Made by a program: the position numbers and the translations under genes. DNA of 64,000 nucleotides from assembly GCA_963855995.1 (NCBI GenBank), contig OY979726.1:647001-711000 (forward strand), in the 5' to 3' direction. Origin of the DNA: Muricea muricata. Lineage: Eukaryota; Cnidaria; Anthozoa; Malacalcyonacea; Plexauridae. Every line of letters starts with the position of its first letter. The stretch's first letter is position 1. Below, in pieces: positions 49,001 through 60,364 of the stretch. The notes beneath the pieces were generated by a model that saw nothing but the letters and a program-made list of their open reading frames with translations, was not told where the DNA came from and searched no databases.

Positions 49001-52000
49001 ATATCTACAAACACTTCTTTATAAAGTAGTTTAGTTTCTGATTGGCAAACTTGTGTGCAAAATAATGAGGCATACATTTTGTGTAATTATCTTATTTCTA
49101 GGTGTATCAAGATTAATGGACTTGCTGTCCGATAGCAGAGAAATTATAAGAAATGAGGTAAAAATAGAGAAATATTACAATCAGCTCAATAAGTCTTTTC
49201 TAAAACTATATATTTTCCAATTTCAATTATCTCTTATCGTATTGTTTTTCAGGGATTACTTCTGCTAACTCAGTTGACAAAGTCAAATGCAGCTATTCAG
49301 GTTTGTTCAGTAATGTGATTAAGATTAACATTAAGATTAACTTTGAGATTAAGATAACATTAAGATTAACATTAAGATCTACATCAAGATTATGATTAAA
49401 TTTAAGATTGAGATTAACATTAAGATTAAGATTAACTTTGAGACTGAGATTATCTAACTTCATGTCATTCAATAGAAAATTGTTGCATTTGAAAATGCAT
49501 TTGATCGTCTTATCGAGATCATAGCTGAAGAAGAGTATAGCGATGGAGGTGAGATATCAAGAATCACAATCTAACTGCCATAAGTAGAATCATGGATGGT
49601 TAAAGAAACTAGTTTTTTAACTATCCATGGTGGAACCATACTAGCGTACTAATGCAAATGCTGTAATTTGATTGGCAACTCTACTCGCTATCCATTGCTT
49701 GATAAATACAGAGTAGCAAAACAAGAATTTTTCTTATGCAATTCAAAGACAATTTGTGATAGTTTTTTTATGTAAAAAAATGACTTAATCTCATTTCTAC
49801 TCAGACAATTAGATTAGTTAATGATGGCGAAGCCCGAAAAACAGTAACTGCGTAGAAACGCTAAATGCTAATTAGCAACTCTCTATGACAGTTTAATGGT
49901 GCATGTATCTCAAAATTATTGTAATATTTCATGTTTTCTCTTAGGAATTGTTGTTGAAGATTGTCTGTTGCTTATGCTTAGTTTGTTGAAATCAAATGTT
50001 TCAAATCAGAATTTCTTTCGTGAAGGAAGGTAAGGATGTCTCTTGAGTGTGGTAATCCATATAGTTGTTCATTTCTTATTCCTAAGCGCCAGTTTTTGAC
50101 ATTTGTTTTGATATTTTAGCTATATTCAAAGAATGACTCCTTTTTTTGAACTGGAAGCGACTATGGCAGCTGGTAAGTCAGAATGAAAACGAGAACAACA
50201 GTGGCATGAGAGTTGATGAGAGTTGACAAGCGAGAGTTTGTATGGAGTTTTCCCAACTCTCATTTCCTGGTCAAACGAGAACAAGAGTTGCATGAGAGTT
50301 GATGAGAGTTGACAGGCGAGAGTTTGTTCGAGAGTTTTCCCAACTGTCATTTCCTGGTCAAACGAGAACAAGTGTTGCACGAGAGTTGATGAGAGTTGAC
50401 AAGAGAGAGTTTGTATGAGAGTTTTCTCAACTCTCATGTCCTGGTCAAACGAGAACAAGAGTTGCATGAGAGTTGACAAGAGAGAGTTTGTATGAGAGTT
50501 TTCTCAACTCTCATGTCCTGGTCAAACGAGAACAAGAGTTGCATGAGAGTTGATGAGAGTTGATGAGAGTTGACAAGAGAGAGTATGTATGAGAGTTTTG
50601 TCAACAACCCTGAACGCCTTCAATTTTCTTCTTCAGGAACAGAAAGAGCGTGGTCGACTCAAAAAATGTCGAACATAAACTTCATGTTAAAGGTCTGAAA
50701 ATACATTTCTTTTGATTGAAAAAAATACAATTTTATTACTGCTTTACTGAATGTTCTTCTCTCCTTTCTCGATGTAGATTTTGAGAACGCTGGTTTCGCC
50801 TAATAACCCTCAACAGACCACATCTTATGCGCAAAAAATAATGAATCAGTGCGGTAAGAACTCGCCGAAAAATGGGAAATCATTTGTCATTTTCAGACTT
50901 GTTACAACTTGTTGAAACAACTTGCAGTAAGCCTGTGGATAAAAAATTTGATTATGTACTTATATAACATGTTTGTTGACAACCTTTAAGCATCCTGGCT
51001 GATATCGTCTTGTTGATAAGTCTAGTCTGTTAAAGATGCCAACAGACTTGTTACAACTTGAGCAAAGGACGATTGCATTATGAATAGATATTTGAAAAAA
51101 GTTGAAATGAAAAAAATTCATTACCACAGCATTGAAGAGCATCCTAAAATTGGTAAAATTTCAAAGTTTAGTTGCAAAATGTTGTAAAATGAGGAAAATA
51201 TAGCCCTGCAAAGTTTGCGAATTTTGTACACTTTTGTATTACGCACTGAAAATTGATACCGTTTTCTCGATGTTGTTATCAATTTTCCGTGCGTAATACA
51301 AAAATATACAAAATTTGCAATCTTTACAGGCTTACATTTTCCACATTTTACAACGTTTCGCATCCAAAGTTTGCAATTTTACTAATGTTAGGATGCTCTT
51401 CAATGCCGTGGTAATAAATTTTTCTATTTCAACTTTTTTCAAAATTTTGTCCATAGTGCAATCGGTCCATTGTTGTTGTGCATGCATTAAGCAACGAGAT
51501 TCGTCTGATCTGCGCGAGTAACCAATCAAATGTCGTGTTGTTTCAGGCATCCTAAGATTGTTATGTGGGATTCTGATGGCCACAGGAATACCGTCCGATA
51601 TTCTAACCGAAGTAAGTCGCTACCCAATGACCTCTATAAGTAATCTGGAGCAAGGAAGGTGAAGCTGAGATACCGTTTCTGAAGACTTGTTGTATTTTTT
51701 ACGACAGACGATCAACACAGTTTCCGAAATCATTCGTGGTAATCAAGAAAATCAAGATTATTTTTCTCAAGTCAGCGCACCCTGTACCCCGCCAAGGTAT
51801 TACATTTTACTGTCTTCAAAGCTCTAGTATTTCTCTAACAAGCGACACGTCTGCTTGTAAAGCGTTCCGGCGCCAAGTTCAAGCGTTCCAGCCTTTTTAA
51901 CTCGCATCAACTTTGAGCTGGTTCAAATTTTGTTTAGACTTCTTGCTCTTCAAACTGATTATATTTCATCAACTCTCATGTGCACTTCATCAACGTTATT

Positions 52001-55000
52001 CCTACCACACACAACGTCATTCGCATCTTGGCCAGGGCATAAGAGTTGAGAAAACTCTCATTATGAGACAAACTATCGCTTGTCAACTCTCATCAACTCT
52101 TGTTCTCGCTTGACCAGGATATGAGAGAAAACTCTCATACAAACTCTCTCTTGTCAGCTCTCATGCAACTCTTGATCTCGTTTGACCAGGGCATGAGAGT
52201 TGAGAAAACTCTCATAAAAACTCTCGCTTGTCAACTATTTTTCCCGTTTGACTAGAGCTTGACGGTAACTATTTATTATTGTAGATCAGCCATCGTGGTA
52301 CTGCTAATGTCGATGATCAACGAAAGACAACCGTTCAATCTCCGTTGCGCTGTCCTCTATTGTTTTCAAGTATGTCAACTTGTGCTTAAGAAAATTAATA
52401 CAATTGTATCTGTATATTTAAATCCATGTGTACTGATAACACTTACCAAGGATACTCTTCGCATTTCCAGTGTTATTTATATAAGAATGAATCAGGACAA
52501 ACTCAAGTGGTTTCAACATTGCTACCAAGCGCAGCTGATGGTGAGTCTTGTGCGGGGTGTAGGAAATGCGGATAGCGCTGTCCACTGGATAGTGATTTTC
52601 TCAGCTGCCGCAGAAAGGCACAAAAGCAATGACATCGGGGATATTAAACTCGCAAGCGACAAAAAGTAACTTTTAACTCGAAAATATTTAACTTGAATAT
52701 GGTTTGAGAAAATCGCTCTCCTTTCGTACAATCGACCTCTTAAGTATACAAAATGTGATTTGGGCAATGTGTGCTTTGAACTAATGTAAATGCCCTTACT
52801 TATCCACAGTTACCACCGTATCGGCGGGACAGCTGTTGTGTGCTGGTTTGTTCAGGTGGGTAGTCTTACACAAGTCTTACATGCTACTTAATTTAGAAGT
52901 TAGAACAGCTTTGAAGCTATAGATAGTTCCTCAACACTAGATCAATAAGAGATGATACCAGTGTAAAAACTGTTTTAATTTATGTGTTTCAGTCCGAATG
53001 CATTTTCAAATTGGTGTGCAGCCATAGCGTTGTCTCATTGCTTGAAAGATAACGCAGTTCAGAAAGAGCAGTTACTCAGAGTTCAACTGGCAACCAGTGT
53101 CGGTAAGTTGTGGCATCAGAAGAGTTTCTTACGGTTTATGTTGGAAATTAACTTAGTTGGAGGCGACAGGGCCATAGCTACCCATAAAGTTAATAGATAA
53201 TTTTTTGTTGCAAGTTTCCCATCCAAAACAATTCTTCTGCTAAAGACTTTTAACACATACAGAACAGTACGGCGCAAAAAGTTATGTATTAAGTACTTTT
53301 TAAGAAAAGTGTTTCATGCTATCATCACAAGCAATGATTGTCGCACTTATTACATATGCTCCATCACAACCTTTGTCAAAACCCGATTTGTCGCATAAGA
53401 GTTAAAATGAAGACTTATACCAGCGTGACTGTAACTCAAATTTCGGCATCCATATCTGACCTTTCCCTCCGACGCCTGTTGCTGCTCTTAGTAAAATCAA
53501 TCAAGTAAAGTATGCGTTATATTTTCCAGGCAATCCGCCAATCTCTCTGCTTGATCAATGTACCAACATGCTGTCCCAAGGTGGCACAATGCAAGCCAAG
53601 ATTGGTCTTCTCAGCTTGCTATGCAGTTGGTTGACTTCCTGTTCCATTGCCGTGTCTCGCTTTTTACAAAACTCATCAAATATACCTTACGTATCCTTTA
53701 ATTTATAAAATATTTGAGCTATCCAGTATAAATAAAGTTAGCTCATTTTATGTTTCATCCAGTTACTGGATCAATAAGAGATGATCCTTACTGAACCTGC
53801 AGGAAGAACAGTTTAGAACTGATAGAGCTATCCAGTATGAATAAAGTTAGTTTAGTTTAGGTTTTCTCCTGTAGTGACACTGGATGAATAAGAGATGATC
53901 CTTACTGGACCTCTAGGAAGAACAGTTTAGAACTGATAGAGCTATCCAGTATAAATAAAGTTAGTTTAGTTTGGGATCCTTGACATTGGTAAGCTAACGT
54001 CCCAAATTCAAAATCATGGTGGGGAAGAAGAGGAAAGGGTCGTCGCTGGACTGTCTGCTTTGCTCTTGGGAATATGCTCAATTGACAATGATGGCAGTGT
54101 GAAGGACTACAGCAGGTATACAAGACGCAGGGAGTGTGTCATCTAGTGACAGAGGAGAAGAAGACTATGTGATGGTGCCAGAGGGGGGGAGCCGGGAGGG
54201 GGGGAGGGAGAATGTGTGATTGTGCTAGACAGGGAGAGGAGTGTGCGAGGAGGTATAGCAACAGGAGAGGGGGAGTGTGTGCTAATGGAAAATACACACC
54301 ATGGAACTGCGAAAGCGTAAATCTCTGTACATTTCAGGGAAACGATACAACAATTGATAACAAAAAGAATTGGCACAGAGAACTTCCTGGATCGTATTCA
54401 TCATATTTATAAAACGGAATATTACACGCAAGCGTCCAAGGCTCCTGAGGTGAGAAACATACAGAACAGTGAAAGAAGAATGATCGATGAAGCCTTTTTT
54501 TGGTTTAATTCTAACTGTCGGGAACATATCAATCTGCCTGATGTGATAGAGTATGAGCATAGATCTGCAGTCAGTTACTGATTTGAGTCAGGGATTGATT
54601 TACTAGCGTGGGTGATATAGACTACAGTAATGTGAGTGCTTTGAAATATTTTATATCAAAGTCGTTTGCATGTATTGCTGTAGCCCCAAACATGTATGAT
54701 CATGTATTTACATTATCGTTTAATTTTTCATTATTTCAGATCCAAACAAATTCAGCCGAAGGTGTTTTTTTCGACCACGAATTCACAAAGCTTTTCAAGA
54801 AATTGGAAGGTATTTTTGCTGTCCGTAATAATGGCTTAACAACTGATTACTGATTAATGATTACTGAATGACTATGTAGTCAATCCAGATTTATTCATAT
54901 CAGTGTTTAATTTATTCTAGCTGCCGTCAGTGTAGCGGTGGAAGGAGGACCTGGGAACGACACTTCAGCAGTAGCGTCCGCTCCCGTGGCCAGCTCACAG

Positions 55001-58000
55001 AGCCAGGATTCTGTAATTGCTTCGTACAAGGAATTGATTAAGGAACAGGTAGGTATTGACAATCAACTTGCATCAAGCCTGTTGACAACTTGCAGCAGAC
55101 TTGTTATCATCAAGTCCGAACAAGCGATGTGAACGCATCCTGATATCGGCTTGATGGCACGAAGCAAGAAATCTGCAACAGGCTCACTGCATTTATTTGT
55201 TTTTGTGCCTGTGTACAGACGGGGGTGTCTGGCCAACTGTATCGCTTCGACAACGTTTAATTCTCTTCTATTCTCTTAGGACGAGGAACTGGGAAAGATT
55301 CGAGAAAAATGCGGGGAGCTGGAGACCAATTATACTCAGGTATGTATTTTTCGTGCCCAGAGCCTTTCTAGCGCGCTTATTTAACTAAACTACTTGAAGA
55401 ACTGGACTAAATTTATGCGTCTGTTATTTTTCATTTTTCCTATAGGCTCAGATCCATCTGCAGCAACAGGCTCTGGAAATACAAAAACTCAAAGATCAAC
55501 TTAACAACAGATATCGTAAGTGGATTCAGTTAAAGTGTATGATATAATTTCAAAAACTACCGGAAGCTGAAAAGAGGATTAAGGATTCGACAATGCACCC
55601 TCCGAGCAAGCGTCTTTACACAACCAAAACGCGCCAGTTGAAACAAGTCTGTTGATATCTTGCAATAGGCTTGTCACAACAAGCCGATATCAAGATACGT
55701 TCGCATGGTTTGCGACAGCTTGTTGACGGCTAATCTTTTGCAAGTTGTCAACAGACTTGTCGCAAGTTGATTGTCAAAACTTGTTATCTACAGAAGTGCT
55801 GCAAGTTGTTTCAAAAAGTTGTAACAAGTTTGCAAATGAAAAGTTCCAACAAACCCGATTTTTAACAGACTTTTTGCGACCTGATAAAATTGACAAGTTT
55901 GTTTCAACTTGTTGGATTTTAGGTTAGATTTCCCTTCAATACACCCGTGACAGACAGACAGTCATGCGAAAAGATTCAAATCAACGCTGTTCCACAAAAT
56001 TCGTATGTTTTCTATCGAAAATATTTCTTCTCTTTAGATCATGAGGAAATTCCGAGGACGGAAGGTGAAAACACAAACGAAGATTTGGAATCATTACGTA
56101 GTGCAGTTGCTAACCTTGAACACAACTTAAATAACTGTCGACAAGAAATTCACGATAAAGAAGATAGAATTAAACATTTGGTAAGATTTGGTTGTGTTGT
56201 TACTGTACAAAACTAGAGATATCCCGAAAAACGTGTGCATAGTTGTAGTACACTATTTAATTTTAAACTGTATATTTCGAATCGTATAAGATTTAATAAA
56301 ACATAAAACTTATTGATACTCTATAAATTGTCAACATTATTTTTGCTCTAAACGTTTCGACATGTAGCAGAAGTCATCTTCCGTAGAATAACTGTTAATT
56401 TTGAGTTAAATTTGAAAAATTAACAGTTATTGTACTGAAGATGACTTGTACTGCATGTCGAAACGTTTAGAATAAAAAATGTTGACAATATATGGAGTAT
56501 CAATAGTTTTGTGTTTTATTAAAATACTTTATAGCAGTTATAAAGTTTATATTATTCTTTCTTTTCAAAAGGAGCGGGAACTGGAAGTATCTCAAGCTTC
56601 TTTAGCGGTTGCCAACGCTGCGTCAATCTTATCAGATCAAGATACAACCGGTGGAAAGCCATTCTCTCAAGACTTCACAAACTCCGAGCTAAATGAACTG
56701 CAGCAGTCTAAAATGGCACTCAGCTCCTTACAAGAAGAAGTACAATCGTTACGAGCTCAAAATTCCGCTCTACGTTCCGAGCTTACTCAGGTAGGCTAAT
56801 GAGCATTACAGTTCATTATAGATCATGTTATTGCTTTGAAGCCAAACAGACGTTAATTTTAGAGTTAAGGTACCCGCCCAGGCAATATTTGTGCTGATAA
56901 CAGTTCATAATACACTGCCACAGTTTAATTGCTTTCTTTGTTAAATGTAACATAGCTGTTCATATTCTTATCTGCTCTAAATATCTTGCGTGAAAAACTC
57001 AAATATTCTCTCAATTCTAAGCTGATTAACCTCGAATTAACCATGAATGGAAGTAAAATTTTATTTTTTAACGTCAGACATTTACAGTACATGACAATGT
57101 AAGCAGCTATGCGGTTACATTTAGCAAAGAAAGCAATCAAACTGTTTAATCTTGAACTGTTTTCAGCAGAAATATTGCCTGGGCGGGTACCTTAAATCGT
57201 TTTTACCGTCAAGGTTTTGAGAGTGCGGATGTCACCCCTCCCCCGCCCCCTCTCGCTCGCTACGCGTGCACATGTTGAAGTATATTTCGCAATCCAGAAA
57301 TTCAATTTACCTTGCCGTTGTCAAAGTCCACTCAATTCAAATTAATTCTATTGCAGACGCACGCTGGTGATTCTGATCTCGTGCAAAGTCTGGAAAAGAA
57401 AGTGAGTGATTTAATGAAGAATATTGAAGAAATTCAGGAAGAGAAAAAAACTATTGCAGGAGAACTAGAGGACTTGTTAGTTCTATTGAGTGATCAGGAC
57501 GCCAAGTGTAAGAAATATAAGGTAGGTACTCGTATAAGTAATACCCAAAAAATCGTAGATTATTGAAGGCAGTTAGACACAAACCACGCGGGAGTTTATT
57601 GTAGAATACTACCTACACTAGACCACCGCGTTTGAGATATCTTTTTCAGATAGTTCAGACACAAACCACGACAGCTTATAGTAGAATACTACCTACACTG
57701 AACCACCACGTTTGAGATATCTTTTTCAGGTAGTTCAGACACAAACCACGACAGCTTATTGTAGAATACTACCTACACTAGACCACCACGTTTGAGATAT
57801 CTTTTTCATGTAGTTCAGACACAAACCACGACAGCTTATTGTAGAATACTACCTACACTAGACCACCGCGTTTGAGATATCTTTTTCAGGTAGTTCAGAC
57901 ACAAACCACGACAGCTTATTGTAGAATACTACCTACACTAGACCACCACGTTTGAGATATCTTTTTCAGGTAGTTCAGACACAAACCACGACAGCTTATT

Positions 58001-59665
58001 GTAGAATACTACCTACACTAGACCACCACGTTTGAGATATCTTTTTCATGTAGTTCAGACACAAACCACGACAGCTTATTGTAGAATACTACCTACACTG
58101 GACCACCGCGTTTGAGATATCTTTTTCAGGTAGTTCAGACACAAACCACGACAGCTTATTGTAGAATACTACCTACACTGGACCACCACGTTTGAGATAT
58201 CTTTTTCAGGTAGTTCAGACACAAACCACGACAGCTTATTGTAGAATACTACCTACACTGGACCACCACGTTTAAGATACCTTTTTCAAGTAGTTCAGAC
58301 ACAAACCACGACAGCTTATTGTAGAATACTACCTACACTGGACCACCACGTTTGAGATATCTTTTTCAGGTAGTTTAGACACAAACCACGACAGCTTATT
58401 GTAGAATACTACATACACTGGACCACCACGTTTGAGATATCTTTTTCAGGTAGTTCAGACACAAACCACGACAGCTTATTGTAGAATACTACATACACTG
58501 GACCACCACGTTTGAGATATCTTTTTCAGGTAGTTCAGACACAAACCACGACAGCTTATTGTAGAATACTACCTACACTGAACCACCACGTTTGAGATAT
58601 CTTTTTCAGGTAGTTCAGACACAAACCACGACAGCTTATTGTAGAATACTACCTACACTGGACCACCACGTTTAAGATATCTTTTTCATGTAGTTTAGAC
58701 ACAAACCACGACAGCTTAATGCAGAATACTACCTACACTGGACCACTACGTTTGAGATATCTTTTTCAGGTAGTTCAGACACAAACCACGACAGCTTATT
58801 GTAGAATACTACCTACACTGGACCACTACGTTTGAGATATCTTTTTCCGGTAGTTCAGACACAAACTACGACAGCTTATTGTAGAATACTACCTACACTG
58901 AACCACCACGTTTGAGATATCTTTTTCAGGTAGTTCAGACACAAACCACAACACCTTATTGTAGAATACTACCTACAATGAACCACCACGTTTGAGATAT
59001 CTTTTTCAGGTAGTTTAGACACAAACAACGACAGCTTATTGTAGAATACTACCTACACTGGACCACCATGTTTGAGATATCTGTTCTCAACCATTCTTGA
59101 TTACCTTTTCAACTTTCAGAAACGTTTGAAGGAATTGGGCGAGGACCTTGGATCAGAGGATGAGGATGATGAGGAGGATGGCGATGATGATGGCAATGAG
59201 GGTGAAGAAAGTGAGGAAAGTGATGGCAGTGGGGAAGAGGACACCCCGGGGGAGAAAATACCTGACAATACTGAACAAAGTAATGAAGAAAAACTTGATC
59301 AAAATGAAAAAGAACAAGAAACACTGAACTCGAATGAAGATCTGAATACTCAAGATTTACCTGAGGAACAAAATGGGATAGAAAATGTAAATAGGGATAA
59401 TATAGGGACATGTGAGGATACAAAGGAACCTAGTGAAGAAGTCCTGATACCTAGTGGTATTGTTGAGAATGGGGTATGCGAGTCCATGCAACCTGGAGAA
59501 GGCCTTGGGGATGAGAGTGATGTCAATGTCGCGCACACTGAAGAAAGCCCTGAGTACGAAGTTAATCATGAGCAGTTAGGAGACACTGAGGAACAGTTTG
59601 AGGGTAAAACAGTACAGGAAGGTGTTTTAGAGGATGAAAAAGGTGTTGAAAGTACAGAGGAGTAA
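46021..59665 (+). CDS. USO1: General vesicular transport factor p115 / USO1
   Basis: Golgin tether that links COPI/COPII vesicles to Golgi membranes and promotes SNARE assembly; binds Rab1, GM130 and giantin in vertebrates. Thirty exons: 46021-46095, 46736-46822, 46987-47051, 47881-47957, 48203-48336, 48893-48995, 49102-49157, 49253-49300, 49476-49548, 49945-50029, 50120-50172, 50637-50692, 50778-50853, 51547-51611, 51708-51796, 52285-52369, 52471-52540, 52810-52855, 52993-53102, 53530-53690, 53994-54115, 54338-54449, 54740-54809, 54921-55048, 55280-55339, 55446-55515, 56038-56180, 56572-56790, 57357-57521, 59120-59665. Phases close to 1,082 aa. The armadillo-like head covers residues 1-640 (MGVSRLMDLLSDSREIIRNE, NERQPFNLRCAVLYCFQ, FFDHEFTKL). 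The coiled-coil tail is about 680-900 (LEDLLVLLSDQDAK near its end) and an acidic C-terminus is 905-1082. Vertebrate p115 is about 960 aa; the extra length is mostly acidic tail. Weak points are the GTTTTT donor after exon 2 and the poor acceptor of exon 21. Confidence 0.95.
46525..46680. repeat. Purine/pyrimidine mirror hairpin in USO1 intron 1
   Basis: A purine-rich half (CCGGCAAAGTAATGAATTGAAA … GAAACAATGGG trimmed) is followed by its pyrimidine-rich complement (TTTCAATTCATTATTTTGCTG). The imperfect stem is rich in GAAAC/GTTTC words. Possibly a MITE; no target duplication seen. Confidence 0.55.
47417..47554. mobile_element. hAT-like MITE in USO1 intron 3
   Basis: The ends CAGTGGCGAAGCCAGGCC and, in complement, CAGTAGCGAACCAAGCCC are flanked by near-identical 8-bp duplications (CTCATAAT and TTCATAAT). 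CAGTGGCG ends with 8-bp duplications are characteristic of hAT elements. 138 bp. Confidence 0.8.
48415..48709. mobile_element. MITE rich in TTCATGAA in USO1 intron 5
   Basis: The termini TCCCCGGCAAAAATTTG and, in complement, TCCCCGGCGAAAATTTG enclose several TTCATGAA, TTATTCATGAAA and ATATTCATGAAC words in both arms. The same palindromic word dominates the satellite core at 15.8-32.2 kb. Confidence 0.75.
49318..49450. repeat. ATTAAGATTAAC simple repeat
   Basis: Imperfect 6-12 bp units (TTAAGATTAACA, TTTGAGATTAAG) fill most of USO1 intron 8. Confidence 0.8.
49650..49890. mobile_element. Diverged MITE copy in USO1 intron 9
   Basis: GCAAATGCTGTAATTTGATTGG, trimmed here to its shared first 20 bases, and later AGACAATTAGATTAG and GGCGAAGCCCGA match, in order, 4,750-4,975. 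It is a decayed member of that family. Confidence 0.55.
50175..50610. repeat. Tandem repeat of about 85-90 bp, USO1 intron 11
   Basis: About five units of the type CCTGGTCAAACGAGAACAAG, AGTTGCATGAGAGTTGATGA, GAGTTGACAAG, GAGAGTTTGTATGAGAGTTT, TCAACTCTCAT. Each unit also contains its own inverted words (GAGAGTTTTCTCAACTCTC). The family appears in the opposite orientation in intron 15 at 51,960-52,260. Confidence 0.85.
50893..51065. repeat. Dispersed ACTTGTTGACAACTTG repeat family
   Basis: Imperfect words such as GACTTGTTACAACTTG, TGTTGAAACAACTTGC and CATCCTGGCTGATATCG recur here and at 55,049-55,195 and 55,640-55,915, all in USO1 introns. Each occurrence combines the same words in different numbers, suggesting a short-unit repeat that has spread within the gene. 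Confidence 0.6.
51069..51468. mobile_element. Inverted-repeat MITE in USO1 intron 13
   Basis: The left arm (GATTGCATTATGAATAGA, AAAAAAGTTGAAATG, CATTGAAGAGCATCCTAA, AAAATTGATACCG) pairs with the right arm (TATCAATTTTCC, TTAGGATGCTCTTCAATG, CATTTCAACTTTTTTC-type, GTGCAATCG). The arms are about 190 bp with a loop near 51,275. Confidence 0.8.
51960..52260. repeat. Inverted array partner, USO1 intron 15
   Basis: Reverse-complement units of the intron 11 array: TTGTCAACTCTCATCAACTC, TTGTTCTCGCTTGACCAGG, ATGAGAGTTGAGAAAACTCT. About three units, the first ones diverged. Confidence 0.85.
53710..53970. repeat. 113-bp repeat family, copies in USO1 intron 20
   Basis: Two and a half units of the same sequence as in the zinc transporter introns (GAGCTATCCAGTATAAATAA, GGATCAATAAGAGATGATCC). 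The array ends about 25 bp before exon 21, which has an unusually poor polypyrimidine tract (GACATTGGTAAG). Confidence 0.85.
55049..55915. repeat. More copies of the ACTTGTTGACAACTTG family
   Basis: Two clusters (55,049-55,195 and 55,640-55,915) separated by exons 25 and 26. Words include GCCTGTTGACAACTTGC, CAGACTTGTTATCATC, TGATATCGGCTTGATGG and CAAGTTGTTTCAAAAAGTTG. Confidence 0.55.
56291..56523. mobile_element. Hairpin MITE in USO1 intron 27
   Basis: The arms contain TTTAATAAAACATAAAAC, TTGTCAACATTATTTTTGC, CTAAACGTTTCGACATG, AGTCATCTTC, ATAACTGTTAATTTT and their complements in reverse order. It ends about 50 bp before exon 28. Confidence 0.85.
56869..57191. mobile_element. TTAA-flanked MITE in USO1 intron 28
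   Basis: The ends GGTACCCGCCCAGGCAATAT and complement are directly flanked by TTAA (56,865-56,868 and 57,192-57,195). Terminal repeats continue with AACAGTTCA and CAGTTTAATTGCTTTCTTTG words. piggyBac/Kolobok-type duplication; 323 bp; a different family from 36,440-37,212. Confidence 0.85.
57565..59080. repeat. 80-bp tandem array in the last USO1 intron (about 19 copies)
   Basis: An exact 80-bp period without indels. The unit contains GTTCAGACACAAACCACGAC, AGCTTATTGTAGAATACTAC, CTACACTGGACCACCACG and TTTGAGATATCTTTTTCAGG. Eighteen junctions of the form CTTTTTCANNTAG can be read (57,641 to 59,001, every 80 bp); twelve are CAGGTAG, the others CAGATAG, CATGTAG, CAAGTAG or CCGGTAG. Confidence 0.95.
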
Positions 59666-60127
59666 GGGTGGTATTTTGTAGAAGACTTGGGAGAAAGTCT
59701 GGCGAAAATCTAATTCACATCTGGGAGAACAAGAATTACGGGTGAAGTGTATTGATTTAAGGATTCAGAAGGCAAGGCCAGTGAACTCTATAAATACTGG
59801 AATGATAACTTTAAGTAAAAGCCCATGTTTGGCTGAAGCCGAGTGTAGTGGAGTTTACATTCATCAACTATAAATACTTCAAAATTAAAAAAATGGCAAC
59901 CAAGTTATCTTCCAGTCAATTTAATATAGAGTTTAGTGGACAAGGCAACAATTTTCTTAAATTCCATTCACGTTTCCAAAAATGTTTCCTTGTTTGTGTG
60001 ACTGAGCACATATACTACTTTATTAGCAACTGTAAAAAGCACTAATGCATTGTATCGCTTATGCCACCAGTTATTAAGATTAAATGAATTTTTTGTAATA
60101 TATTCGCGTAGAAGTAACAAAGACAGA

Positions 60128-60133
60128 AATAAA
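60128..60133 (+). terminator. Candidate poly(A) signal of USO1
   Basis: AATAAA 463 nt past the stop codon. Another AATAAA near 60,295 lies only about 70 nt before the HMGCL start, so the first is more likely. Confidence 0.45.
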
Positions 60134-60364
60134 TAGTTATTACATACATAGCATTAAATATATTATTTTGAATAATTCCCGTTTGCAGTTCTTTGAAATT
60201 TGAATAATTTCCACACCTCCTCTATTCATGTAAAATTCATGAATCGGATTCGGTTTCTGATCGCGTTTATATTTGTAAGAGACTGGGAGCACAATAAATT
60301 TAAAGGGCTTCAAATAGTCAAATTTTAACTAATATTTTGATAACAAACTCCGTTGTAATTTATC

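Noticed and set aside
57565..59080. CRISPR array
   Set aside because: The 80-bp array has no unique spacers; the whole unit is repeated. The context is an intron of a eukaryotic gene. The same applies to the 21-bp arrays.
59109..59423. Minus-strand frame of 104 codons rich in His and Pro
   Set aside because: It is the antisense shadow of the acidic last exon of USO1.
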